A DNA stretch of 64,000 nucleotides from Pseudomonadota bacterium (GTDB taxonomy: Bacteria; Pseudomonadota; Gammaproteobacteria; Burkholderiales; Burkholderiaceae_C). This document shows, piece by piece, positions 37,426 through 45,878 of the stretch. The translations under genes and the position numbers were made by a program. The stretch spans positions 451,879-515,878 of the forward strand of contig JAIUPH010000028.1 of the NCBI GenBank assembly GCA_020161065.1, written 5' to 3'. Within the stretch, counting starts at the first letter, position 1. Each line of letters starts with the position of its first letter. A model generated the notes under the pieces. That model saw nothing but the letters and a program-made list of their open reading frames with translations. It was not told the origin of the DNA and did no database searches.

Positions 37426-40137
37426 CTAGCGAATCAGCCCCTGCTTGCGCGCCCAGGTCATCGCGTCGTAGCGGCTGGACAGGTCGAGCTTGGTGAGGAT
37501 GTTGCGCACGTTCCACTTGACGGTGTCGACCGAGATGTTGAGCGTGAGCGCGATGCGCTTGTTCGACATCGCCTGCGACACCAGGCCCAGGATTTCCAGC
37601 TCGCGCGGGGTCAGGCTGACGCCTTTGCCGGCAGCGCCGCCGGCCTCGCCGCCATGGGCGGCCGCCGCGCCGCGCGCGCTGGGGCCGAAGCGCGCGAGCA
37701 GCGCATCGAGGTGCGCGGTGGTGGCCTCGTCGAGGCGCGGGTCGCCGCGCAGCGCGGCCAGCAGCGCCGCGGCGCGCTCGCCTTCGTCCAGCACGGTGCG
37801 CACCAGCCCCAGGCGCGCGGCCAGCGCCACCGCGTCGACCAGCCGCGCGCTCATCTCGTCCAGCCGCTTGAGCAGGTCCAGCGCGAAGGCGGCGAGCAAG
37901 GCCTCCTGTACCTGCAGCCGGCCGCGCCCGAACTGGCGCGCATGGTCGCGCACGACGGGCAAGGCCGCCAGCGCCGCATGCGGATCGTTGGCGGCCAGCG
38001 CGACGCGCGCCGCGGCCAGCGCCGCCAGCGCCGGGATCTCGGCGCGCGCGCCGTCGGCGTTGCGGTGCTGCACGCCCAGTTCGGCCAGCCGCGCCGACAG
38101 CTCGGCCGCGCGCGCACGCTGCCCCAGGCCGAGCAGCAGGCGCACGCCTTCGGCCTGCATCCAGGCCACCAGCCGCGGCAGCCCGAGGCTGCGGAAATGC
38201 GCGGCCTGCGCCTCGACGAAAGCGACGCCGGCTTCGGTCGGCGCCGGCAGCGCGTCGAGCCGCACCTTGACCAGCACCGCGCCCAGCATCACCGCCGGCA
38301 TCGAGGCCTGCATGACGCCGCGCGCGCGGTTGGCCAGCACGTCGCGCGCGTCGTCGACGCGGTCCATCTCGTAGTAGCAATCGGCCAGCGACGAGGCCAT
38401 CACCGAAGCCGACACCGAACGCCGCCCGTGCAGCGCCTCGGCGCGCGCCAGCATCGGCGCCGACAGCCGCGCCGCGGCCACCACCTCGCCTTGCATCAGC
38501 AGGACCAGGCAGCGCGAACTCTCGGCCACCAGCGCCAGGTCGTTCTTGCGCTCGGCGGGGTCGATGGGGTTGTCGTCGAGCAGGCGAAAGGCGTCGGCGT
38601 AGCGGCCCGAGGCCGAGTACGCATACGACAGCAGCGGCAGGTGCACGTGCTGCAGGTACTTGCTGTCGGCCACCAGCGCCTGCAGCGGCTCGAGCAGGTC
38701 CAGGCACAGCCGCGTGTCGTCGCGCTGCATGGCCACCGCGCCGTCGGCCAGCGGCAGCTTCGACGAGATGGCGGGGTCCTTGGCGGCGCCGCTTTCGCGC
38801 ACCTGCGCCAGCCAGCGCTCGGCCTTGTCGTGGCGCGCCGTCATCGCCAGCGTCAGGCAGCCCAGGAAGAACAGCCGCGGGTGGCCGTACACCGTCTGCA
38901 GCGGCAGGCGGTCCAGCAGGTTGAGCATCAGGCTCAGGAAGTGCAGGCTCCAGGTGTCCTTGGCGGCCTGCTCCATGGTCTCGGCGGCGAACTCGATTTC
39001 GTCGCCCCAGATCGCGTGGCGCACCGCCTCGACCAGCAGCCCATGCTCGGCAAACCAGCGGCTGGCGCGCGCATGCAGTGCGTTGACGGCGGCGCTGCCA
39101 TGGCGCGCCAGCCGGGTGGCCAGGAACTCGCCGAACAGCGGGTGGAAGCGGTACCAGGGCAGCCGGTCGTCCGACTCCACGCGGTACATCAGCAGGTTCT
39201 CTTCCTCGGCGCGCGCCAGCAGCGCCGCGGCCTGCGCGCTGCCGGTGACGGCGGCGGCCAGCTCGACGTTGAAGCGCCGGCACACCGAGACCTGCTCCAT
39301 GAAGTCGATCATCTCGGCCGGCAGGTGGGCCACCACCTCCTCGGCCAAGTAGACCTGCAGGTCGGCCGAACTCCAGCCCAGCTCGCGCAGGCGCGAGCGC
39401 GTCTCGGGCCGCGAGCGCAGCATGATGGCCAGCAGCTCCAGGCTGGCCGGCCAGCCGCCGGTCTTGTCGTGCACCAGGCGCAGTTCGTCGGCGTCGAGCT
39501 TCACGGTGCCGAGGTTGCGCTCCAGGAAGCTGCGCGTCTCGTCCAGGTTGAAGGGCAGCTCGCCGAAGCCGATTTCGGTGACGCGGCCCAGCACGCGCAG
39601 GCGGCCGATGGCCAGCGGCGGCGCCGCGCGCGCGGCAATCGCGATGTGCAGGTTGGCCGGGCAGTGGTCGATCAGCTTCTGCACCAGGCGGTGCGCGCGC
39701 TGGTCGTCGACGTGGTGGTAGTCGTCGACGATCAGGTACAGGTCCTTCGGGATCGCGGCGGCGGCGTTGAGCGTGGTCGCCACCACGGTGTCCAGCGCCT
39801 TGGCGATGTTGCCGTCGACGCCGTCGAGCAGCATCTCGTCGTCGATCGGCAGCCCCAAGCGGCGCAGCGCCGCCGTCAGGTAGGTGGCGAAGTTGGCCAG
39901 CTGCTTGTCGTCGTGGCTGAGCGACAGCCACGAGACTTCGTCGCCGGCCTTCATCAGCTCCAAACGCCATTGCGCCAGCAGAATGGTCTTGCCGAAGCCG
40001 GCGCCGCCGGTCACCAGCACGAAGCTGCAGCGCTGGCCGTCGCGCAACTGGTCGAGCAGGTGCTCGCGCGAGATGAAGCGCGAGCCGACGTGCGGCGGCG
40101 CGAACTTCGTGGAGACGAGGAGCTTGTCGAAATCCAT
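37426..40137 (-). CDS. LuxR family regulator, MalT-like (LAL)
   Basis: 903 residues from ATG 40137; a TTG at 40218 would add a Pro/Ala-rich extension. The N-terminal STAND-type ATPase has Walker A GGAGFGKT (residues ~45-51) and Walker B LYLIVDDYHHV. A long TPR-like middle region follows, then a C-terminal LuxR helix-turn-helix (LTPRELEILGLVSQAMSNKR, SVDTVKWNVRNIL). LAL regulators are ATP-dependent activators triggered by a pathway inducer. It is encoded inside the catabolic cluster and is the best candidate to bind the repeated 19-bp palindrome. Confidence 0.92.
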   Translation of the reverse strand: MDFDKLLVSTKFAPPHVGSRFISREHLLDQLRDGQRCSFVLVTGGAGFGKTILLAQWRLELMKAGDEVSWLSLSHDDKQLANFATYLTAALRRLGLPIDDEMLLDGVDGNIAKALDTVVATTLNAAAAIPKDLYLIVDDYHHVDDQRAHRLVQKLIDHCPANLHIAIAARAAPPLAIGRLRVLGRVTEIGFGELPFNLDETRSFLERNLGTVKLDADELRLVHDKTGGWPASLELLAIMLRSRPETRSRLRELGWSSADLQVYLAEEVVAHLPAEMIDFMEQVSVCRRFNVELAAAVTGSAQAAALLARAEEENLLMYRVESDDRLPWYRFHPLFGEFLATRLARHGSAAVNALHARASRWFAEHGLLVEAVRHAIWGDEIEFAAETMEQAAKDTWSLHFLSLMLNLLDRLPLQTVYGHPRLFFLGCLTLAMTARHDKAERWLAQVRESGAAKDPAISSKLPLADGAVAMQRDDTRLCLDLLEPLQALVADSKYLQHVHLPLLSYAYSASGRYADAFRLLDDNPIDPAERKNDLALVAESSRCLVLLMQGEVVAAARLSAPMLARAEALHGRRSVSASVMASSLADCYYEMDRVDDARDVLANRARGVMQASMPAVMLGAVLVKVRLDALPAPTEAGVAFVEAQAAHFRSLGLPRLVAWMQAEGVRLLLGLGQRARAAELSARLAELGVQHRNADGARAEIPALAALAAARVALAANDPHAALAALPVVRDHARQFGRGRLQVQEALLAAFALDLLKRLDEMSARLVDAVALAARLGLVRTVLDEGERAAALLAALRGDPRLDEATTAHLDALLARFGPSARGAAAAHGGEAGGAAGKGVSLTPRELEILGLVSQAMSNKRIALTLNISVDTVKWNVRNILTKLDLSSRYDAMTWARKQGLIR

Positions 40138-40256
40138 GGCTTGAGACACCGAGGGCCGCGCCGCGAACGGCACCGAGGACGGCGCCGCGGGCGGCGCCGG
40201 CAGCGGAGTATCGACCAAGCCTGCGCCGCCCCCCTGCCCCGCGCTCAGCCCCGCGC

Positions 40257-41408
40257 TCAGCCCAGCGCCAGCGCGCAGGCCGCCTCGTGGCGCTCGCTGC
40301 TGCCGAGCACCAGGTCGGCCACCACGGCGCGCTTGAAGTAGTGGCCCACGGCGTACTCCTCGGTCATGCCGATGCCGCCGTGCAGCTGGATGCCCTGGCC
40401 GCAGACGAAGCGCGCCACGCGGCCGATCAAGGCCTTGGCGCCCGACAGCGTGCGCTGCCGCTGCGCGCCGCCGTCTGCCTCACTGCCGGCCATCGCGGCC
40501 AGCGCCGCATACAGCATCGAGCGCGCCATCTCCATCTCGGCGGCCATGTCGGCCACGCGGTGCTGCAGCGCCTGGAAGCTGCCGATCGCCACGCCGAACT
40601 GGCGCCGCGTCTTCAGGTACTCGACGCTCAGCTCGATCACGCGCTCCATCGCGCCGACCAGCTCGGCGCCCTGCGCGACGATGCCGTGCGCCAGCCCCGT
40701 GCGCAGCGCCGGCAGGCCGCCGCCGGGTTCGCCGAGCACGGCATCGGCGTCGACGGCCACGTCTTCCAGCACCAGCTCTTCGGCCCAGCGGCCGTCGTGC
40801 AGCGGCAGCGCCTGGCGGCGCAGGCCGGCGGCCGCGGCGTCGACGACGAACAGCGTCAGCGCGCCGGCGCCTTCGACGCGCGCGCTGACCAGGTAGGCAT
40901 CGGCCAGGCCGCCGCTCAGCACCAGCGTCTTGCGCCCGCCCAGCACGTAGCCGCTGCCGCGCCGCTGGGCCGCCGTCGTCAACGGCAGTGGCAGCCCGCG
41001 CGAGCCCGGCTCGCTGTAGGCCAGCGCCATGCGCCGCGAGCCGTCGGCCAGCGCCGGCAGCCAGCGCTGCAACTGCGCGGCGCTGCCGCCGGCGGCCAGC
41101 GTCTGCGCCGCCAGCACGGCGCAGCCGAGGTAGGGCTCGAGCAGCAGGCCGCGACCCAACTCGTGGGCAATCAGCGCCGTCTCGACCAGGCTGCCGCCCA
41201 GGCCGCCATGGGTCTCCGGCAGCGCGGCGGCCAGCCAGCCGTTGTCGGCAAAGGCCTGCCAATGCGCGAGGCCGGCCTCGCGCCGAGTCGCCGCTTGCGC
41301 CATTGGCGCCAGTTGCGCGGCGCGCACCTCGAAGCCGTACGCCTTGTCGACGTAGCGGCGCACGCTGTCTTGCAGCAGTTGCTGCTCCGATGTCAGTTTG
41401 AAGTCCAT
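40257..41408 (-). CDS. Acyl-CoA dehydrogenase, probable subunit of a heteromeric FadE pair
   Basis: 383 residues from ATG 41408. Fold marks are LAYSEPGSRG, LVLSGG and IQLHGGIGMTEEYAVGHYFKR. The MCAD-type catalytic Glu position (EGT) is replaced by LGSSERH. It is 7 nt downstream of another dehydrogenase gene of different sequence. Adjacent unlike FadE pairs form heterotetramers in steroid side-chain degradation, where one subunit supplies the base from another position. This pair looks the same. Confidence 0.88.
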   Translation of the reverse strand: MDFKLTSEQQLLQDSVRRYVDKAYGFEVRAAQLAPMAQAATRREAGLAHWQAFADNGWLAAALPETHGGLGGSLVETALIAHELGRGLLLEPYLGCAVLAAQTLAAGGSAAQLQRWLPALADGSRRMALAYSEPGSRGLPLPLTTAAQRRGSGYVLGGRKTLVLSGGLADAYLVSARVEGAGALTLFVVDAAAAGLRRQALPLHDGRWAEELVLEDVAVDADAVLGEPGGGLPALRTGLAHGIVAQGAELVGAMERVIELSVEYLKTRRQFGVAIGSFQALQHRVADMAAEMEMARSMLYAALAAMAGSEADGGAQRQRTLSGAKALIGRVARFVCGQGIQLHGGIGMTEEYAVGHYFKRAVVADLVLGSSERHEAACALALG

Positions 41409-41415
41409 GGCACGC

Positions 41416-42630
41416 TCACAGTCCGAACAGCAACTTGGCGACGATGCCGCGTTGCACCTCGCTCGTGCCGCCGTAGATGGTGGAGGCACGGCGGAAGAAC
41501 ATCTGGCTGGCCATGCCTTGCGCCAGCGCCTGCTGCGGCAGCGGCTCGTGCGCCGCCGCGTCGTGGTCGTCGGGGTGCGGGTAGGCCACCGCGCCGTGGT
41601 CGCCCAGCGCCTCGACCTGCGCCTCGGTCAGGCGCTGCTGCAGCTCGGTGCCGCGCACCTTCAGCATCGATCCCAGCGGATGCGCCAGCGGGTCGTGCGC
41701 CGTCTCCAGCGCAGCGACGCGCTGCACGAACATGGCAATGGCCTGCACCTCGGCTTCCAGCCGCGCCAGCTTGAGCGCGAACTCGGGCCGCTCGCGCAGC
41801 CGCTCGCCGCCCAGCCGCGGCGTGTCGGCCAGCTCCTGCAGCTGGCGCAGGTAGTGGCGCAGCAGCGGCAGGTCGGCGGCGCTGGCGTGCTCGTTGTTGA
41901 GCAGGAACTTGGTGATGGCCCAGCCCGCGCCTTCGTCGCCCACGCGGTTGGCCACCGGCACGCGCACGTTGTCGAAGAAGGTCTCGTTGAGGTGGTGCGC
42001 GCCGTCGATGCTGCGGATCGGCCGCACCGTGATGCCCGGCGTCTTCAGGTCGACCAGCAGGAAGCTGATGCCGGCCTGCTTCTTCACTTCGGGGTCGGTG
42101 CGCACGAGCAGGAAGATCCAGTCCGACTCGTGGGCGTGGCTGGTCCAGATCTTCTGGCCGTTGACGAGGTAGTGCTCGCCGTCGCCGTCCACGCCGCGCA
42201 CGGCGCGCGTGCGCAGCGACGCCAGGTCCGAGCCCGAGCCCGGCTCCGAGAAGCCCTGGCACCACAGCCGCTCGCCGTTGAACACCGGCGGCAGGTGCGC
42301 CGCCTTCTGCTCGGGCGTGGCGAACTGGTTGAGCACCGGGCCCAGCAGCTTGTGCACGAAGCCGTCCAGCGTCGGCGCGCCGGCGGCCACGCATTCCTCG
42401 TCGAAGACCAGGACCTGCTGCATCGTCCAGCCGGTGCCGCCCTGCTCGGCTGCCCAGTACGGCGCGCCCCAGCCGCGCGCGGTGAGGATGCGCTGCCAGC
42501 GCGCGACCGCCTCGCGCCGCGAACGCGAGAAGGTCGGCATGACGCGCAGGTCGGCCGGCAGCTTGTCTTTCAGGAAGCGGCGCAGTTCCTGGCGGAAGGC
42601 GTCGAGTCCGGGGTCGGGTTGGAAGTCCAT
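41416..42630 (-). CDS. Acyl-CoA dehydrogenase, second subunit of the putative heteromeric pair
   Basis: 404 residues. Clear ACAD signatures are WCQGFSEPGSGSDLASL, QKIWTSHAHES and FFRRASTIYGGTSEVQRGIVAK. In the last motif Gly occupies the MCAD-type Glu position (YGGT rather than YEGT). The N-terminus, DFQPDPGLDAFRQELRRFLK, is typical of long FadE proteins of steroid and branched-chain pathways. It is co-transcribed with the 40257 partner and with the thiolase genes upstream. Confidence 0.9.
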   Translation of the reverse strand: MDFQPDPGLDAFRQELRRFLKDKLPADLRVMPTFSRSRREAVARWQRILTARGWGAPYWAAEQGGTGWTMQQVLVFDEECVAAGAPTLDGFVHKLLGPVLNQFATPEQKAAHLPPVFNGERLWCQGFSEPGSGSDLASLRTRAVRGVDGDGEHYLVNGQKIWTSHAHESDWIFLLVRTDPEVKKQAGISFLLVDLKTPGITVRPIRSIDGAHHLNETFFDNVRVPVANRVGDEGAGWAITKFLLNNEHASAADLPLLRHYLRQLQELADTPRLGGERLRERPEFALKLARLEAEVQAIAMFVQRVAALETAHDPLAHPLGSMLKVRGTELQQRLTEAQVEALGDHGAVAYPHPDDHDAAAHEPLPQQALAQGMASQMFFRRASTIYGGTSEVQRGIVAKLLFGL

Positions 42631-42646
42631 GGCAGCGTTGCCTTAT

Positions 42647-43228
42647 TCAGTTTCGATACAGGGTCACGACGGCGGCAGCGCCGGCCACGCGCCAGGCCGG
42701 CTGGCCGCGCAGCTGCTGCACCTGCTGGTGGCACTGGGCCAGGCCTTCATAACCCAGCGGTTCATCGGTCGGCGCGCGGTCGACGAGCTCGACGCCGTCG
42801 ATGCGCACGCGCGTGTCAAGGCCGTGGCGGCGCGCATAGCCTTCGCTGCACAGCACGGCGGCCGCCGCACCGCCCACGCGGCCGGCGCCGGCCGGCGCCG
42901 GCTCGAAGCCCAGCGCCAGCACGATCTCGGCCTCGCCGGCGACGATGGCCTGGCGCGCCAGCCACAGCGCCGAGGCGCCGTCGCTGCGCAGGTTGACGAT
43001 GGGGATGCCGGTGAGCCCGATGTCGTACAGCACGCGCTGGCCGGCGCAGGAGTCGCCGCCGCCGTAGCTGGCGAAGGCCTGCTGCACCGACTCGTAGCCG
43101 GCGCGCGCATCGGCCAGCGCCAGCCGCACGGCCTGCGCGCCCATCGCCGCATAACCGGCATGATCGGCGGTCTGGCGCAGCGGGATCAAGCCGACCCCGG
43201 CCACCACGATCGTGCGTGCCACGTCCAA
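42647..43228 (-). CDS. Internally deleted SCP2-type thiolase-like protein
   Basis: 193 residues. The first ~110 align with the start of SCP2-type thiolases (VAGVGLIPL, GQRVLYDIGLTGIPIVN, LALGFE). The nucleophile-Cys motif has become NLRSDGASAL. After AAAAVLCSEGYARRHGL the sequence jumps to what is normally the extreme C-terminus (LGYEGLAQCHQQVQQLRG, VAGAAAVVTLYR), skipping the catalytic HD and GHPxGATG blocks. It is in frame, of normal composition and 27 nt downstream of a complete thiolase gene. It may be a non-catalytic partner subunit rather than debris. Confidence 0.75.
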   Translation of the reverse strand: MDVARTIVVAGVGLIPLRQTADHAGYAAMGAQAVRLALADARAGYESVQQAFASYGGGDSCAGQRVLYDIGLTGIPIVNLRSDGASALWLARQAIVAGEAEIVLALGFEPAPAGAGRVGGAAAAVLCSEGYARRHGLDTRVRIDGVELVDRAPTDEPLGYEGLAQCHQQVQQLRGQPAWRVAGAAAVVTLYRN

Positions 43229-43255
43229 GGCCCGCGCCGCTGGTTGCCCGTGCGC

Positions 43256-44497
43256 TCAGGCACGGGCGAAGATGCCGATGTGCTCGGTGGCCTCTTCCAC
43301 GCGCCACAGGCCACCGCCGTTGCTCTGCAGCGCCAGGCGCGCGCCCTGCACCTGGCGCGGGCCGTTCTCGCCGCGCAGCTGGCCCACCAGCTCGAAGATC
43401 TGGCCGATGCCGGTGGCGCCGATCGGGTGGCCCTTGGACTCCAGCCCGCCCGAGGGGTTGATGGGGATCGAGCCGCCCAGCGTCGTCTCGCCGCGCTCGG
43501 CCATGAAGCCGCTGGCGCCGCTCTCGCGCAGGCCCAGGCTCTCGAAGCTGAGCAGCTCGCCGATGGCGGTGGCGTCGTGCACCTCGGCAACGTTGATCTC
43601 GGCCGGCGCGACGCCGGCCTGTTCGAAGGCGTCTTTCGCGGCCAGCTTGGTGCAGCCGTGGTCGTAGTCGAGCGCGTCGCGCGCCGAGGCCGAGCGCACC
43701 ACGCTGGCCAGCACCTTGACGGCGCGCCGGCGGTCGAAGCCGTACTTCTTCAGCGCCGACTCGGTGCAGACGACGACGGCCGACGCGCCGTCGGAGATCG
43801 GCGAGCACATCGGCATGGTCAGCGGGTAGGTGATCGGCGGCGCCGCCAGGATCTCCTCGATCGTCATCGGCTTGCGGTACTGCGAGCGCTCGTTGTGCAC
43901 CGAGTGGCCGTGGTTCTTCGACGCCACCGCGGCCAGCTGTTGCTGGGTGATGCCGAAGCGCTCCATCAGCCCGCGGCCGAGCGCGGCGTAGACGTCCATG
44001 AACGGGCTGTAGGGCTTGTCGGACTGGGTGCCGGCCGGCGGCACGATGCCCTGGCCCATGGCCGCCAGGTAGCCCTTGTTGGCCTCGAAGGTCTCCAGGT
44101 CCCAGGCCGACTCGAAGCACGAGAACATCTTGGACTTGTCGCTCGAATACATCTTCTCGGCGCCGACGGCCAGCACCACGTCGGCGGCGCCGGCGCGCAG
44201 CTGCATGACGGCCAGGTTGAAGGCATGGCTCGACGAAGCGCAGGCGCCTTCGAGGTTGTAGATGGGAATGCCCTCGATGCCCAGCGGCAGCAGCGCCACC
44301 TGGCCGCGGATCATGTGCTGGCCGTCGAAATGGCCTTGCGTGGTGTTGCCGAAGAAGGCGGCGCGGATCGCCTTGCGGTCGCAGGCGGCGTCCTTCAGCG
44401 CGTCTTCCACCGCCCAGGCGGTGAGCTGCTTGACGCTCTTGTCGAGGTGGCGGCCGAAGGGCGTCATGCCGGCGCCGACGATGTAGAGGTTGTCCAT
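43256..44497 (-). CDS. Thiolase (SCP2/lipid-transfer type acetyl-CoA acetyltransferase)
   Basis: 413 residues from ATG 44497. Nucleophile C86 is in NLEGACASSSHAF. The HDATAIGELLSFE block and the C-terminal GGLESKGHPIGATGIGQ block are present, so it should be active. This subclass cleaves 3-oxoacyl-CoAs with branched or bulky chains. It sits between an acyl-CoA dehydrogenase gene and the internally deleted thiolase-like gene. Confidence 0.92.
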   Translation of the reverse strand: MDNLYIVGAGMTPFGRHLDKSVKQLTAWAVEDALKDAACDRKAIRAAFFGNTTQGHFDGQHMIRGQVALLPLGIEGIPIYNLEGACASSSHAFNLAVMQLRAGAADVVLAVGAEKMYSSDKSKMFSCFESAWDLETFEANKGYLAAMGQGIVPPAGTQSDKPYSPFMDVYAALGRGLMERFGITQQQLAAVASKNHGHSVHNERSQYRKPMTIEEILAAPPITYPLTMPMCSPISDGASAVVVCTESALKKYGFDRRRAVKVLASVVRSASARDALDYDHGCTKLAAKDAFEQAGVAPAEINVAEVHDATAIGELLSFESLGLRESGASGFMAERGETTLGGSIPINPSGGLESKGHPIGATGIGQIFELVGQLRGENGPRQVQGARLALQSNGGGLWRVEEATEHIGIFARA

Positions 44498-44537
44498 GGC
44501 GGTCTCTGGTGTCCTGTGATGGGAAGGGTTGGCGGGG

Positions 44538-45680
44538 TTACAGGCTGCGGCCGATGATGAGCTGCTGGATGTGGCTGGTGCCTTCGTAGATCTTGGTGAC
44601 GCGGGCGTCGCGGGCATAGCGCTCGACCGGGAAGTCGCTCAGGTAGCCGTAGCCGCCGTGGATCTGCAGCGCGTCGGAGCAGACCTTCTCGGCCATCTCG
44701 CTGGCGAACAGCTTGGCCATCGACGCTTCCTTGGTGCAAGGCAGACCCGCCTGGTGCAGCCGCGCGGCGTGCAGCATGAACTGCTCGGCCACCGCCACCT
44801 GGGTGGCCATGTCGGCGAGGTCGAAGCTCACGCCTTGCAGCTTGATGATGGGGGCGCCGTAGGCCTCGCGCTGCCTGGCGTAGGCGACGGCCGCGTCGAG
44901 CGCGGCGCGGGCCACGCCGACGGCCACCGCGGCAATGCCGATGCGGCCTTCGGACATGCCCGACAACATGCGCGCATAGGCGCTGCCTTCCTCGCCCAGC
45001 AGGTTCTCGGCCGGCACGCGGTGGTCTTCCAGCACGATTTGCGCGACGTGGGCCGAGCGCTGGCCCAGCTTGTCCTCGACGCGGGCCACGTTGTAGCCCG
45101 GCGCCTGGGGGTCGACGATGAAGAGGCTGGCGCCGTGCTTGCCGGCTTGCCGGTCGGTGATCGCCAGCGCGAAGGCGAAGCCCGCCTCGCTGCCGTTGGA
45201 GATGAACTGCTTGGTGCCGTTGAGCACGTAGTCGGCGCCGTCGCGGCGCGCCGTGGTGCGGAAGTTGGCGGTGTCGGAGCCGGCCTGCGGCTCGGTCAGC
45301 AGGCCGCAGGCGATGGTCTTGCCGCTGGCGATGCCGCGCAGGTAGCGGCGCTTCTGCGCCTCGCTGCCGAAGCGGTGGAGCCAGTCGCCCATGCCGTTGT
45401 GGACGTGCACGATGGTCGCGAAGCCGGCGTCGGCGGCGGCGAATTCCTCGATCGCCAGGCAGTACTCGACGAAGCCCAAGCCGCTGCCGCCATAGGCCTC
45501 GGGGATGTGCATGCCCAGGAAGCCCAGGTCGGCCACCGCCTGCAGCTCGCGCCGCGGCCAGGCGGCGCTGCGGTCGCGCTCGGCCGCCGTCGGGGCCACC
45601 ACTTCCTGCGCCACCTTGCGCGCCGAGTCGCGGACCATGCGCTCCTGCTCGCTCAGGAATGCGCCCGAGTTGTCTGCCAT
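44538..45680 (-). CDS. Acyl-CoA dehydrogenase
   Basis: 380 residues from ATG 45680. Motifs are LLTEPQAGSDTANF, QFISNGSEAGFAF and KIYEGTSHIQQ, with the catalytic Glu present. It is the first gene of the minus-strand operon dehydrogenase-thiolase-thiolase-like-FadE pair, possibly continuing to the LAL regulator. It is divergent from the acyl-CoA ligase operon, and the shared 198-bp gap contains palindrome site C. It is very similar to the protein encoded at 26306-27448. Confidence 0.93.
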   Translation of the reverse strand: MADNSGAFLSEQERMVRDSARKVAQEVVAPTAAERDRSAAWPRRELQAVADLGFLGMHIPEAYGGSGLGFVEYCLAIEEFAAADAGFATIVHVHNGMGDWLHRFGSEAQKRRYLRGIASGKTIACGLLTEPQAGSDTANFRTTARRDGADYVLNGTKQFISNGSEAGFAFALAITDRQAGKHGASLFIVDPQAPGYNVARVEDKLGQRSAHVAQIVLEDHRVPAENLLGEEGSAYARMLSGMSEGRIGIAAVAVGVARAALDAAVAYARQREAYGAPIIKLQGVSFDLADMATQVAVAEQFMLHAARLHQAGLPCTKEASMAKLFASEMAEKVCSDALQIHGGYGYLSDFPVERYARDARVTKIYEGTSHIQQLIIGRSL

Positions 45681-45739
45681 CGTCGTCTCTCCTGGCCTTG
45701 CCATGGACGACGACTGTGGCCGAGCGCGCGCCGCCAAAG

Positions 45740-45758
45740 CCCCTCCCTTTGGAGTGGG
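45740..45758. promoter_or_regulatory. Cluster palindrome, site C
   Basis: CCCCTCCCTTTGGAGTGGG. Same consensus as sites at 36489, 58701 and 58743. Centrally placed between the divergent dehydrogenase (ATG 45680) and ligase (ATG 45879) genes, it could serve both operons. Confidence 0.62.
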
Positions 45759-45878
45759 CGCGCGCGGCCGGCCGGGCCGCTCCGGACCAACCCGCCCCAC
45801 CCCGTTGTAGCGGGGTGGCGGCGATAGGGGCGCCGAAACAATGGCCATCGGCTCGCTGCACCGTTTGGAGACAAGACG

